From an uncultured Saccharospirillaceae bacterium (GTDB lineage: Bacteria > Pseudomonadota > Gammaproteobacteria > Pseudomonadales > Oceanobacteraceae): a stretch of DNA of 64,000 nucleotides. Position 1 is the first letter of the stretch. Every line of letters begins with the position of its first letter. The notes under the pieces are model-generated. The model saw nothing but the letters and a program-made list of their open reading frames with translations, did no database searches and was not told where the DNA came from. A program made the translations under genes and the position numbers. The stretch spans positions 62,001 to 126,000 of the forward strand of contig CANMOZ010000008.1 of NCBI GenBank assembly GCA_947499545.1, written 5' to 3'. This document shows, in pieces, positions 45,737 through 54,414 of this stretch.

Positions 45737-46609
45737 ATGCATAACTTGGATTGGGACGATCTTCGAATTCTTTTGGCAGTGGCGGATACTGGTAGCCAGT
45801 CTGCTGCGGCTTCCCGTTTAGAGATTAACCAAACCACTATCTCAAGACGATTACGCCAGCTAGAGCAGGACTATGGCAAGCCTTTACTTCTGCGTCAGCG
45901 CTATGGCTACGGTTTCACGGATGAAGCGGACTTATTGATAGCACAAGCGAGAAAGATGGAGCATCATGCGTTAGAAATTGCGCGTGCCCAAGTCAATGCA
46001 GATCGTAAAGAACTACTAGGTAAGGTAGTGGTGAGCTCAACAGATATGGTGTTGAGGTATCTGATTGCACCTACCCTTAAGACTTTTCGGCAGAGGTATC
46101 CACAATTAGAATTAGTATTGCTTTCTGAAGAGCGGGTAGTCAGCCTTTCACATATGGATGCCGATATTGCTCTGCGTTACGGTAGTTCAGAGCAGGTGGA
46201 TCTTGTTCAGCGACGTCTGCTAACTTTCAAATATCGATATTTTGCAAGTGATGACTACCTAAAGCAGAACCCTGTTAACGTTCAGCAGTCGTTATCCGGA
46301 CAGAAATTATTAAAATTCGAACATAAAAGCTACCTCTACACGAGTCAGCAACTACAGGACCTTGATAACAATGAAGTCGTACTTCGCAGCAATCATATAG
46401 ACATGCTGATCAATGCCTGTCTCGGAGGGTTAGGTCTGCTCAGTCTGCAAGAGCAATTCGGAGAGCAGATTTCGGGATTGCAAAAAGTCATGTTATCGCC
46501 ACATAGAGAATCATCACTTTGGATAGTAAGCCATAAAGATAACCGACACATTCCGGCCATAGCTGCCGTAGCCGATTTTATAATCGAGCACTCTGAATTA
46601 CTCCAGTGA
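45737..46609 (+). CDS. LysR-family transcriptional regulator
   Basis: A 290-residue regulator. The N-terminal winged helix-turn-helix reads DWDDLRILLAVADTGSQSAA and ASRLEINQTTISRRLRQLEQ; residues 90-285 form the effector-binding domain (GKVVVSSTDMVLRYLIAPTL, PQLELVLLSEERVVSLSHMDADIALRYG). The effector is unknown. It diverges from the small ORF and cytochrome b561 genes, which are candidate targets. Confidence 0.92.
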   Translation: MHNLDWDDLRILLAVADTGSQSAAASRLEINQTTISRRLRQLEQDYGKPLLLRQRYGYGFTDEADLLIAQARKMEHHALEIARAQVNADRKELLGKVVVSSTDMVLRYLIAPTLKTFRQRYPQLELVLLSEERVVSLSHMDADIALRYGSSEQVDLVQRRLLTFKYRYFASDDYLKQNPVNVQQSLSGQKLLKFEHKSYLYTSQQLQDLDNNEVVLRSNHIDMLINACLGGLGLLSLQEQFGEQISGLQKVMLSPHRESSLWIVSHKDNRHIPAIAAVADFIIEHSELLQ

Positions 46610-46654
46610 AGTGAGAAGGAAAATAATTTTTTATTATTTTCAATAAGGCTGTTG

Positions 46655-46686
46655 TTTTGGTCGGTCTAGGCTGTGGGGAGCAGGTC
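46655..46686. repeat. Third IS-end scar
   Basis: TTTTGGTCGGTCTAG followed by GCTGTGGGGAGCAGGTC resembles the right end of the IS3-type element (TTTTGGTTGGTCTAG, GGAGGGAGCAGGTC at 43609-43629). No transposase sequence adjoins it. Confidence 0.65.
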
Positions 46687-46873
46687 AACTCATTCGAAGC
46701 ATATAACACTTCGCTCAATCATTTATAAGATCACCCTTTGGTACAATGGTTTGCTTTATACGTTAGTAAGTAGCTTGTCACAAACCCAACCTAATTAAAC
46801 GCCGCAATCGTTTTTTTGAAGAATTATACCCCAAATAAGGCCTAACCATACCTTCAAAAAACTAAATTCCCAG

Positions 46874-47041
46874 TTATTTTACAGAACAAAGCACTACCAG
46901 ATTATGTTGCGCTGCATTGATTGCAGTATGCAATGTTTCATCCCCGAGCGTTAATCTCCTATTTTCACCCAGTAAATCCACAGGTTTGTCCGATTTAACC
47001 AAGTAGTTTGGTATCCATGCCTCGATTTCCTTGCGGGGCAT
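46874..47041 (-). CDS. Possible 55-residue ORF or relic
   Basis: Reads MPRKEIEAWIPNYLVKSDKP and on through LLGENRRLTLGDETLHTAIN to LCSVK. GGATGCGGA lies before the ATG. The composition looks protein-like, but I recognise no family, and it is divergent from and close to the toxin gene. It may be a remnant of an older gene. Confidence 0.25.
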   Translation of the reverse strand: MPRKEIEAWIPNYLVKSDKPVDLLGENRRLTLGDETLHTAINAAQHNLVVLCSVK

Positions 47042-47072
47042 ATCCGCATCCAAATTTGGAGAGAGGGGATTT

Positions 47073-49289
47073 ATGAAAACATTAACAGAAAAAATAGCTA
47101 ATCTGACCCGCTGGATATCAACACCTTTAGCTATTTCAATACTGGGATTGACTGGCACGGCTGCTCAAGCAGAAACATGGGGTTATATCGATTCACCCAC
47201 AGCGTTTTCGGATGATCTTATGAGAGAACGTTATTGGTCACAGGTACCTGTCTATCAGCAAAATGATTTGAATAGAGCTGATGTTATCTTGGTTGATACC
47301 AGCGATGCCGCCTACAGCCAACAAAGTAAACAGCTTATTAAAGCTGCATATGATCAAGGTAAAATAATAGTATTCGATTCAACTGATTTTAGAGGCAATG
47401 AATCGGAAGTCACCGGCTTGATTTCAGATATCGCAGGCATAGGTATCTATCAGGATATTGTTGTATTAAGAAAAGGAGAAAACAATCAACCGGTCATGGT
47501 CAATGCCCCTTATGCTGATTTTTGGAGTAAAGAAAAAAATGTTACCGAAACGATTTCGAAACTTGAGAGCTTGATTAGAAGTCATCAATACGACTATCTG
47601 CAGGAAGAGTCTAATCGACGCTCTAGACGAACAAAACGTTATGCCGATTCCTTTTCTTCGAATCCTTCTGCACCACCTGAATCTACCTTGCTGACAATTG
47701 AAGTCAATGAGCCCATTCAGTGCACTGGCTTCAAAGGCATGTATTATGGTTATTGGGCATTAAGACTGGATGAGAGTGAAGCTCAAATTCAAAAAAATCG
47801 ATGTGAAAACGGCTATTTTTCAATGGTGTATATCGTAGATGTAGATAATGCATTAAGTAACCCTAACAATGACAAACGGGTTAAAATTATGCATCTTCCG
47901 ATAAAAGCTCCAGGAGGCGCCTACAACCCTGTTGGCACAGGCTGGAAATTTACTGATCGTTTAAGCATTGAAACGACGCCAGAGAATTCTGAGCATTGGG
48001 CGGGTCAGTTATTAGGGCCAATTGCTACGTCTTATGAGAGCACCATTCGTCCTACGGGAAGCACTCAGTACAACGTTTCATTAGTGCAAACCTACCCTTC
48101 CAACACTGGCCGAGAACTTACCATTGGTAGCATGAAAATCAAGGAAAAAGAAACAGGGTGGGAAGCTGGAGGAAGCGTTGAGTTTGGTGCATCCAAAAAG
48201 GATGGTGCAAGTGGAAAAGTGGGTTTAAATGGAAGCTATCATGAAATAGAGCGTGTAACCGAGCGGGATTGGTTGCTATATAAATCTTTGGTTTATCCTG
48301 AGACGAATTTCTCTGGAAACAATGAAGCACGCTGGCGCTGGGATTTGACCAACAAAGATTCCAATGCAAGGTTAAGAGATAAGTTAGCAATACGCACCAA
48401 TGGCGTTGTTTGGAAAAGTGATTTTTATACGCCTGAATCTTATGCCAACTTTAATCCAGCCTTTGCAGCCGTTTACAACGTTCGTCAAGGCTCAGCCGAC
48501 AAGCTTGATTTCGAATTGTTAAACGCAGCTGACATAGATATATATGCAGGAGTCTTTTCCTGTAGCTCTCCCAATAGCTTTTTTGCGATATTTGTTGGTA
48601 ATGGGTGCCATCCGACTCATTCTAGTATGAGTGTTCGAGCGGGATCTGTAAAAACATCGAGCACACCTCGCGTAGAAGTTAGAAAAAATATCTCTGTAAA
48701 CCTAGGCCATTCAATTTTTAATAAGATTGATGTTCATCGACTTAGATCAGCAACCTACCAAAACAATGGTTCTGGCAGTTGTTTAACCTATCATCAAGGG
48801 CGTGACTGGTTCGAAACTTACTACTCTGATGGTCGATTCAAATCTTGGGAGCGTGAAGAAGCAGGAGTAAAAATGCAAGATTGCGCTCAAGAAGGGAGTT
48901 CAGTGGCGCTTAATCAAGAGTTTTACTTCGATGAAGGGTTATACAAGCTGAACGCTGATCCTAGTTTATGCTTGAAAGTTGATGCCTATAATGGCGGTAA
49001 AGTGTCGGTAGGAACCTGTGAAAATACGGATTATTTCAAATGGGACTTAGAGCAAATGGGCAATCACTGGAAGATTAAAACAAAGAATCCTAGCTGGACA
49101 GTAAACGGGAGACCTATGGCCATTAATCGTGATGGCGGCGTGAGCGCTTCTGCAACCGGTGGTAGTGACAATCGATGGATTCGCTATATACCTTCTGAAG
49201 GCGCTGTTTATAGTTACGTTAACTCTAGAGATAGAACACCACGCTCTACAGGAAGATTCTGGGTTGAGCCTGCTCGCCCGAGCTGGTAG
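47073..49289 (+). CDS. Vibrio cholerae cytolysin-like pore-forming toxin
   Basis: A 738-residue secreted protein, close to the 741 of V. cholerae cytolysin. Signal peptide ends AQA-ETW (residue 33). Residues 34-190 resemble a pro-domain and end in a polybasic segment RRSRRTKR (about 181-189), a likely activation site. Residues about 200-480 match the leukocidin-type cytolysin domain (GSMKIKEKETGWEAGGSVEFG, a glycine-rich stem region, ERDWLLYKSLVYPE). Residues 570-700 are a beta-trefoil lectin (CLTYHQGRD, SLCLKVDAYNGGKVSVGTC, FKWDLEQ). Family toxins form heptameric membrane pores. A strong terminator follows. Confidence 0.85.
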   Translation: MKTLTEKIANLTRWISTPLAISILGLTGTAAQAETWGYIDSPTAFSDDLMRERYWSQVPVYQQNDLNRADVILVDTSDAAYSQQSKQLIKAAYDQGKIIVFDSTDFRGNESEVTGLISDIAGIGIYQDIVVLRKGENNQPVMVNAPYADFWSKEKNVTETISKLESLIRSHQYDYLQEESNRRSRRTKRYADSFSSNPSAPPESTLLTIEVNEPIQCTGFKGMYYGYWALRLDESEAQIQKNRCENGYFSMVYIVDVDNALSNPNNDKRVKIMHLPIKAPGGAYNPVGTGWKFTDRLSIETTPENSEHWAGQLLGPIATSYESTIRPTGSTQYNVSLVQTYPSNTGRELTIGSMKIKEKETGWEAGGSVEFGASKKDGASGKVGLNGSYHEIERVTERDWLLYKSLVYPETNFSGNNEARWRWDLTNKDSNARLRDKLAIRTNGVVWKSDFYTPESYANFNPAFAAVYNVRQGSADKLDFELLNAADIDIYAGVFSCSSPNSFFAIFVGNGCHPTHSSMSVRAGSVKTSSTPRVEVRKNISVNLGHSIFNKIDVHRLRSATYQNNGSGSCLTYHQGRDWFETYYSDGRFKSWEREEAGVKMQDCAQEGSSVALNQEFYFDEGLYKLNADPSLCLKVDAYNGGKVSVGTCENTDYFKWDLEQMGNHWKIKTKNPSWTVNGRPMAINRDGGVSASATGGSDNRWIRYIPSEGAVYSYVNSRDRTPRSTGRFWVEPARPSW

Positions 49290-49323
49290 AGCAAATCTAT
49301 AAATTCACCTATAACCACTCTAT

Positions 49324-49347
49324 GCTCCCTGTAAGGGAGCTTTTTTT
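49324..49347 (+). terminator. Rho-independent terminator of the toxin gene
   Basis: GCTCCCT (49324-49330) pairs perfectly with AGGGAGC (49334-49340), loop GTA, followed by seven T. It lies 35 bases past the toxin stop. Confidence 0.93.
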
Positions 49348-49735
49348 AGATCTTTATCAGATATCATGGCGCCTGCTGGCTCTGTTGCAAAAGCTCGCTG
49401 CAGAGGCTAATTCTCCTTTCCCCTTTGAAATTTCCGATAAACTTTATTATCGGAATAGGGGGTTAGACACAGTATCTCTATATTTTTGCAATGAAACCGT
49501 GACAATACCAATGTACCATTCAAAGAATGATGTGGTCTGTATAGTGCTGCCATTTGAAGTCAGACATGAGTGCTGCTCAAAGGATTTTTGGGTGGTCTGT
49601 CTGAATGGCGATTTTTTGCAACGAAGCTCAATTAAGTGTCCGGTTCTATTAGACCACTACAATACTTACAGAGAACTCAAGGGTAAAGTTTATCGTAAGG
49701 AAGCTTTTCAATGTGGTTTGTTTTTGGGCTTATAA
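49348..49735 (+). pseudogene. Probably 5'-truncated gene of unknown function
   Basis: The frame is open from 49322, but its only early ATG lies inside the toxin terminator, so the true start is lost or non-standard. The visible part (FPFEISDKLYYRNRGLD, VSLYFCNETVTIPMYHSKND, FWVVCLNGDFLQRSS) is Cys-rich with no membrane segment, and I recognise no family. It overlaps the next ORF by 25 bases, as operon genes do, and shares its AT-rich composition. An IS-end-like motif near its 5' side may mark the truncation point. Confidence 0.4.
49378..49391 (+). repeat. IS6-end-like motif, left copy
   Basis: GGCTCTGTTGCAAA differs by one base from the IS26/IS6-family terminal repeat GGCACTGTTGCAAA as I remember it. 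A similar motif in the same orientation lies at 53268-53282. No transposase adjoins it, so it is at best a scar. Confidence 0.4.
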
Positions 49736-52700
49736 CCCTTATCTTGGCTGTTATTTACAATTTTTATAGAAAATCCAGTGGTTCATGGAAAGGGAAGCAG
49801 AGGCGTTTTCGTGACATTGAATTTGTCCAGAAGATTAGTACTCACAAGGGGCATATCAGATATATTTTAGTCGGTATAGATGGCGTCCCTAAAGATCTAA
49901 GTTTTTCATTTAAAAAAGAGTCAATATTTGATCGGATCTGCAAGAAAATAGGGCTTTCGCACGAGTTTCAAACAGGGAACAGTGAGTTTGATAACCTTAT
50001 ATACTTGGTATCTGACAGCAACTCTTTGAATATAATGCTAAAATACAATCAGATAATTATCAATATTACCCCAAAGCTATTCAACAGCGTTCAAAAACAC
50101 CGCTGCTCTATTACATCTTTGGTCTGCCTGAATGGGCGTATTTGGGTAAAGATTAAACCTAAGAGAAAATTCGAAAATTCAGCGATAGGTATTGTCTCTA
50201 ATGAGGTGGCGCCCTATTTAGATAAGATTTCTTCTAGTCTCATAACTTCCACTGTTAAGCGTTCCCGCGCTTGGACAGATCCCTTTGTCATTAAAGCAGC
50301 TATGATACTTGCCTTGAGTTCTGGGTTGGCAATTAATGGAGGCATTCAGTTAGGGCGCATATGGTTTATAGAGATTCCCTTCATAGTAGACATTATGCCC
50401 CTTGTTTTAGATTCATTGGCCATAGGGTTATTATTAACTTTCATCGCTATTATCCTAACTCTATTTACATTAAGGAGGTCTGCTCGTACCCACCTGGTAT
50501 TGGTTGAACTGCTTATCGTAGGTTTATTTGGCATTACAAGTACGATGTTTGCCTTCATGAGGGATTATAACATCGACATGGATCTAGCTAATCCAACACG
50601 TCATGAAGTAACTCTATACAACAAATGGGTAGAGAGAAGCAGTGGTAGAAGAAGCAGTGGCCCTCGCTACTACCTGCGTATTGATAACTGGGTGAATCAG
50701 ACAGGAGAAAAGACTGTTAGAGTGAGTCACTCTATATACTCCAGTGTAGAGGAAGATGATCTAATCGAGATAATACAAAAGCCTGGATACCTTAAATACC
50801 CCTGGGTTGAATCAATAAGCAAGACAACAACTGCAACGCTGCCTGTATCCGCCAACCAAACGGCGCCTCTAATTTTCAATTCATCTGCCCCAAAAAATGA
50901 TCTGGTCGGCTCGCTCGCGGCCAGAGTGCAGTTTGCCCAAAGTCAGATTATCCCTGCCCACCCCAAGAAGGGAGATCGCCAGCCTACCTTGACCAGCCTG
51001 CGCAAGAGTCTGTTGCTGGTACAGCCTCTCCAGTCTGATACTGTTACACCCATGGTAGTCGAGGCCCGCGATGGCTCTGGCAAGCTGCTCGGCACCCTTA
51101 CCCTAGCCCCGCCATCGGCGCTACCCAAGACGGTTTATCACTTGGATGGCATTCCTGCGGGTGGGATAAGCTTCATTCCCAAGAGCGGCTCCTCCGTGGT
51201 GGTTAGAACCAGTGATGAGCTGGCCAAGTTGAGCGATAAGAAGGGTGCCTTTCTCAAGGAGCGGCTGACCAGGCACGCGCTGGTGAAGATCCAGACCGCC
51301 GACGGTCGCTGGGTACGTAACATCTATCTACCTCAAAGCCAAGCCCACGAAGGAAAGATGGTGCGGGTACGCTCTAAGGCCACTTACAAATCCATCGTTT
51401 TCTATGGCGAGCGGCAGGTGACTATTTCACGGGGACAGACCTTGAAGTTCAAGTTTGCCAATGGCCAGTGGTTCCTAGAAGGGGAATTGGAAAACAACCG
51501 CATCACCTATGCATCGAATACTTGGAGCGGTGAATTGCTAGCTGAATGGATCAAACCTGGGCTGAGTCTCTCCATTCGTCAGGGCAATTTGAAAGGTGAT
51601 CTTTACGACATCAAAGTTGGGGCGCCCAGTGAGCTGCTGTTGCACACCATTGACATCGGCATGCTCACCACACCACGGGGACGTTTTGACTTTGCAAATG
51701 ACAAGGAGGCTCACCGCGAATACTTTCAGACAATCCCTGTCAGTCGGTTGATTGTCAGTCAGTATGCCCCTCTCTCCTTAACTGAGGTTATGCTGCCAAC
51801 CGGTACCTTGTTGACTGACTTTGACCCAAGTAAAGGGGGCTGGCATACCGGTACTATGCGTCAGCACATCGGCAAAGAGCTCATCTCTCACGGTATCGAC
51901 AATGCCAACTACGGGATCAACAGCAGTGCAGGTGAAGGGGAGGGAAGCCACCCCTTTGTAGTGGCGCAGCTGACGGCACACAACAATCGCGGCAGCTATG
52001 CCAATGGGATTCAGGTGCACGGTGGTTCCGGCGGCGGTGGGATCGTCACTCTGGATAATTCTCTTGGCAACGAGTTCAGTCATGAGGTGGGCCATAATTT
52101 CGGCCTTGGTCACTATGTGGATGGTTTTCGTGGCTCGGTTCACCGGAGTGCCTATCAACTCAACTCCAGCTGGGGCTGGGACAGTGACAAGCGTCGTTTC
52201 ATTCCCAACTTTTATCCAACCCGAACCAACGAAGCTGCCTGTCTGAAGGACCAGTGCCAACCCCCATTCGATGGTCGCAAGTTTGGCTTTGATGCAATGG
52301 CGGGCGGCAGTCCTTTTTCTGGTGCCAACCGTTTCACCCTTTATACCCCCAATTCAGCTGCCATCATTCAAGAGTTTCTGGAGAGCAAGGCGGTGTTCGA
52401 TGCCAACTCCGCTACCGGCTTTAGTAAGTGGAACCGTGCGAAGGCCAGAATGGAGCCTTATCAACACAGGGTTGAGGGGGGAGAAAAGGTGGATGCTCCC
52501 ATGGATGCCTTGAGCGAGGCAGCATTAGGGAATCTACTGGCGCAGTTCAGGCTGGTCAGGGTAGTCATGTGGGACGGTAGATGGACCCGAGATATTCGAG
52601 TACCCGCCGCCTTCGCTGACAACAGGGGACGAAGTCTGACCATCGATCACAGAGCAACCTACAACAGCCGACTCTTTATCAACGGCAAAGAAATTTTGGT

Positions 52701-53187
52701 GAAGCGAGGCTTCAAGAAGAATTTCACCTCGGATGGCCGGAGTTGGGTGGAGGTGTCTCTCATCGACTCCAGCGTTTCGCGCAAACCCGAACAGCTAGGT
52801 ATACCGGTAACCACCCTGGTGGGATATTACGACCCGCAGGGCGTGCTGCCCAGCTACATCTATCCTGCATTGCACGGTGCCTATGGATTTACCTACCCGG
52901 ATGACGGCGCCACTCTGGCTGACAGCGACTGCCAGCTACAAGTGAAGACCCGCAGCGGCCTGCAGCGCTTCAAACTGGCTAATCACCGAGCAGCCAGCAC
53001 GGTCATGAACAAATTCCATATCAACGTGCCGGCAGACCTGAACCCTAGCCAAGCTGCTGTGGTATGCAATAAGCGGATGATCGCCAAAAAGACACTCTCA
53101 TCAACACCAACAGGTATTTCATTCTATGTCTATGGTCAAGCTCTTCCGGCAAAAGCAAAGGCGGTTCAGTTGCAGAAAACCCTGTAG
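49711..53187 (+). CDS. Chimera: multi-helix membrane protein fused to TagA/StcE-like M66 metalloprotease
   Basis: A 1158-residue ORF with AAGGAAG before its ATG. Residues 1-385 are an AT-rich membrane protein: a helix at 2-18, three more between about 193 and 282 (MILALSSGLAINGG, LVLDSLAIGLLLTFIAIIL, LVELLIVGLFGITSTMF), and a polar segment with YYLRIDNWVNQTGEKTVRV. Residues 395-1158 are GC-richer and match secreted M66 mucin-type metalloproteases of Vibrio/Aeromonas (TagA) and E. coli (StcE): LTSLRKSLLLVQPLQSD, HALVKIQTADGRWVRNIYLP, and zinc motif HEVGHNFGLGHY (His791). TagA/StcE normally start with a signal peptide; here the membrane part replaces it. No frameshift is seen. Confidence 0.82.
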   Translation: MWFVFGLITLILAVIYNFYRKSSGSWKGKQRRFRDIEFVQKISTHKGHIRYILVGIDGVPKDLSFSFKKESIFDRICKKIGLSHEFQTGNSEFDNLIYLVSDSNSLNIMLKYNQIIINITPKLFNSVQKHRCSITSLVCLNGRIWVKIKPKRKFENSAIGIVSNEVAPYLDKISSSLITSTVKRSRAWTDPFVIKAAMILALSSGLAINGGIQLGRIWFIEIPFIVDIMPLVLDSLAIGLLLTFIAIILTLFTLRRSARTHLVLVELLIVGLFGITSTMFAFMRDYNIDMDLANPTRHEVTLYNKWVERSSGRRSSGPRYYLRIDNWVNQTGEKTVRVSHSIYSSVEEDDLIEIIQKPGYLKYPWVESISKTTTATLPVSANQTAPLIFNSSAPKNDLVGSLAARVQFAQSQIIPAHPKKGDRQPTLTSLRKSLLLVQPLQSDTVTPMVVEARDGSGKLLGTLTLAPPSALPKTVYHLDGIPAGGISFIPKSGSSVVVRTSDELAKLSDKKGAFLKERLTRHALVKIQTADGRWVRNIYLPQSQAHEGKMVRVRSKATYKSIVFYGERQVTISRGQTLKFKFANGQWFLEGELENNRITYASNTWSGELLAEWIKPGLSLSIRQGNLKGDLYDIKVGAPSELLLHTIDIGMLTTPRGRFDFANDKEAHREYFQTIPVSRLIVSQYAPLSLTEVMLPTGTLLTDFDPSKGGWHTGTMRQHIGKELISHGIDNANYGINSSAGEGEGSHPFVVAQLTAHNNRGSYANGIQVHGGSGGGGIVTLDNSLGNEFSHEVGHNFGLGHYVDGFRGSVHRSAYQLNSSWGWDSDKRRFIPNFYPTRTNEAACLKDQCQPPFDGRKFGFDAMAGGSPFSGANRFTLYTPNSAAIIQEFLESKAVFDANSATGFSKWNRAKARMEPYQHRVEGGEKVDAPMDALSEAALGNLLAQFRLVRVVMWDGRWTRDIRVPAAFADNRGRSLTIDHRATYNSRLFINGKEILVKRGFKKNFTSDGRSWVEVSLIDSSVSRKPEQLGIPVTTLVGYYDPQGVLPSYIYPALHGAYGFTYPDDGATLADSDCQLQVKTRSGLQRFKLANHRAASTVMNKFHINVPADLNPSQAAVVCNKRMIAKKTLSSTPTGISFYVYGQALPAKAKAVQLQKTL

Positions 53188-53267
53188 GTCTAGGGGAGGG
53201 TGGCCAGTGGAACAACCCTAGACATTGATGAGTAGAAGTTAGACCGCAATATCGTCGTGCCAAAAAT

Positions 53268-53282
53268 GGCTCCGCTGCAAAA
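53268..53282 (+). repeat. IS6-end-like motif, right copy
   Basis: GGCTCCGCTGCAAAA matches the left copy GGCTCTGTTGCAAAA (49378-49392) at 13 of 15 positions, in the same orientation, 80 bases past the chimera stop. The two flank the chimeric gene and the truncated gene before it. Confidence 0.35.
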
Positions 53283-53404
53283 TACTGAGGAGCCTCATCA
53301 TCCGTTGATGGCTAGGTGTTAGAATTCAAATTGACGTTCGATAAAGGAAGCTGTTGTGTTTGAACGACGAATAAAAGAAGTACGTTGGGATTAACGTCCA
53401 AAAC

Positions 53405-53431
53405 GCCCACTTTTAAATGAATGAAGTGAGC
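53405..53431. terminator. Bidirectional hairpin between M66 ORF and PTPS gene
   Basis: GCCCACTT (53405-53412) pairs with AAGTGAGC (53424-53431), seven of eight, with AAAA before and TTTT after, so it could terminate convergent transcripts. Confidence 0.55.
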
Positions 53432-53466
53432 ATTTTATGAATGGTAGAGTTGAATAAAAAATAGAA

Positions 53467-54333
53467 TTAACCCAGAGCTTCGGCAATCGCCCCTTTCAGT
53501 ATTCCTTCGTAAGCTTGAACCCGGATCATATCACCTGGACATTCTTGAGCTAACTGTTCAGCGATGTGAACGGCAATCCATTCTACTGTAGTATCGGTTG
53601 AAATTAGATAGCAACAGCGTTCGGGGAGGCGGATTTCAAAATGACCTTGCTGGGCCTGGTATTGATAATGGTGGTGTGGCACCTCATGGATCAATGGCTC
53701 GTCAATCAGATCCTCTTCTGTCCCCAAGTAAATATCAGTCCAACGTTTTGCCCAAATGGCTTCCAACTCAGGGGCGGGTTGGTCATTACGCCAAATTTTG
53801 ATTGGGGAGCGGTGGCCATGAGCAATGCGTTGACAGTTGCCATCATGCTTTTTTAAGCCATGACTGTAGTGATATTTAGGGCCATTGACATCAAAAGCAG
53901 AAAATCGAATTTTGAGTCCTTCAATTTCGCCGGGCAAGAGTTGTTGCAGAAGACGTTCACAATGTTTTGCAAGCGAAGCTTCCGTAATCGCAGTCGTATC
54001 GACGAGCGCAAACCCCTCGGACGGGCTTTTGCAATAAAACTCTCCTCCGCCTGTTGCCAATGGGTATTGCCAGGTCACTTCAAGTTCATCTTGCGGTAAA
54101 GACTGGATGTTGAGATCGGTCATTTGGCTTGGGATCAGTAAACGGTGGTCAATGTGGGTATCCAGCCAGTCTTTGATCATCTTTTTAACAATGCCAAAAT
54201 CGCAGAGCATCCCTTCTTCGTTAAGGTTGCCTTCTAGCTCAATGTGCGCATGCCAAGATTCCCCCATAAGCCCACGCTCAGGGTGTAGAAATGAAAAATC
54301 GACATTGGTTAACTGCTCAACAAACAACTTCAC
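53467..54333 (-). CDS. 6-pyruvoyl-tetrahydropterin synthase / QueD-family protein
   Basis: A 288-residue protein built from two PTPS-like halves. The first has SWHAHIELEGNL and CDFGIVKKMIKDWLDTHIDHRLL; the second has YHYSHGLKKHDGNCQRIAHGHRSPI with a zinc-type His cluster and Cys. Such double-length 6-carboxytetrahydropterin synthase homologues occur in marine gammaproteobacteria. QueD makes a queuosine precursor, but the exact reaction here is uncertain. Transcribed away from dihydroorotase. Confidence 0.85.
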   Translation of the reverse strand: MKLFVEQLTNVDFSFLHPERGLMGESWHAHIELEGNLNEEGMLCDFGIVKKMIKDWLDTHIDHRLLIPSQMTDLNIQSLPQDELEVTWQYPLATGGGEFYCKSPSEGFALVDTTAITEASLAKHCERLLQQLLPGEIEGLKIRFSAFDVNGPKYHYSHGLKKHDGNCQRIAHGHRSPIKIWRNDQPAPELEAIWAKRWTDIYLGTEEDLIDEPLIHEVPHHHYQYQAQQGHFEIRLPERCCYLISTDTTVEWIAVHIAEQLAQECPGDMIRVQAYEGILKGAIAEALG

Positions 54334-54414
54334 GAAAGCTTGGACCCTTAATTCGCGGATGGGGGCGCTAATAGTATACTATTGCGGTCAGGTTTATACA
54401 GATGGATATTCGTC

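Larger units (their letters stand above)
46610..47072. other. Intergenic region upstream of the toxin gene
   Basis: About 460 bases. It holds an IS-end scar (46655-46686), an AT-rich stretch with poly-T, and a possible leftward 55-codon frame (46874-47041). The toxin promoter must lie here; no clear box is visible, but GAGAGGGGA is a strong ribosome-binding site at 47061-47069. Confidence 0.5.
49290..49710. other. Junction between toxin gene and membrane-TagA ORF
   Basis: About 420 bases with the toxin terminator, an IS6-end-like motif (49378-49391) and a probably truncated reading frame that continues to 49735. No other gene is visible. Confidence 0.5.
53188..53466. other. Intergenic region downstream of the M66 chimera
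   Basis: About 280 bases holding an IS6-end-like motif (53268-53282) and a bidirectional hairpin (53405-53431). A 12-codon frame VFERRIKEVRWD ending in TAA near 53357 is too short to call. Confidence 0.5.

Noticed and set aside
51778-52260. 160-codon leftward frame in the M66 domain
   Set aside because: Antisense to the zinc-protease core with its HExxH motif; shadow of GC-rich codons.
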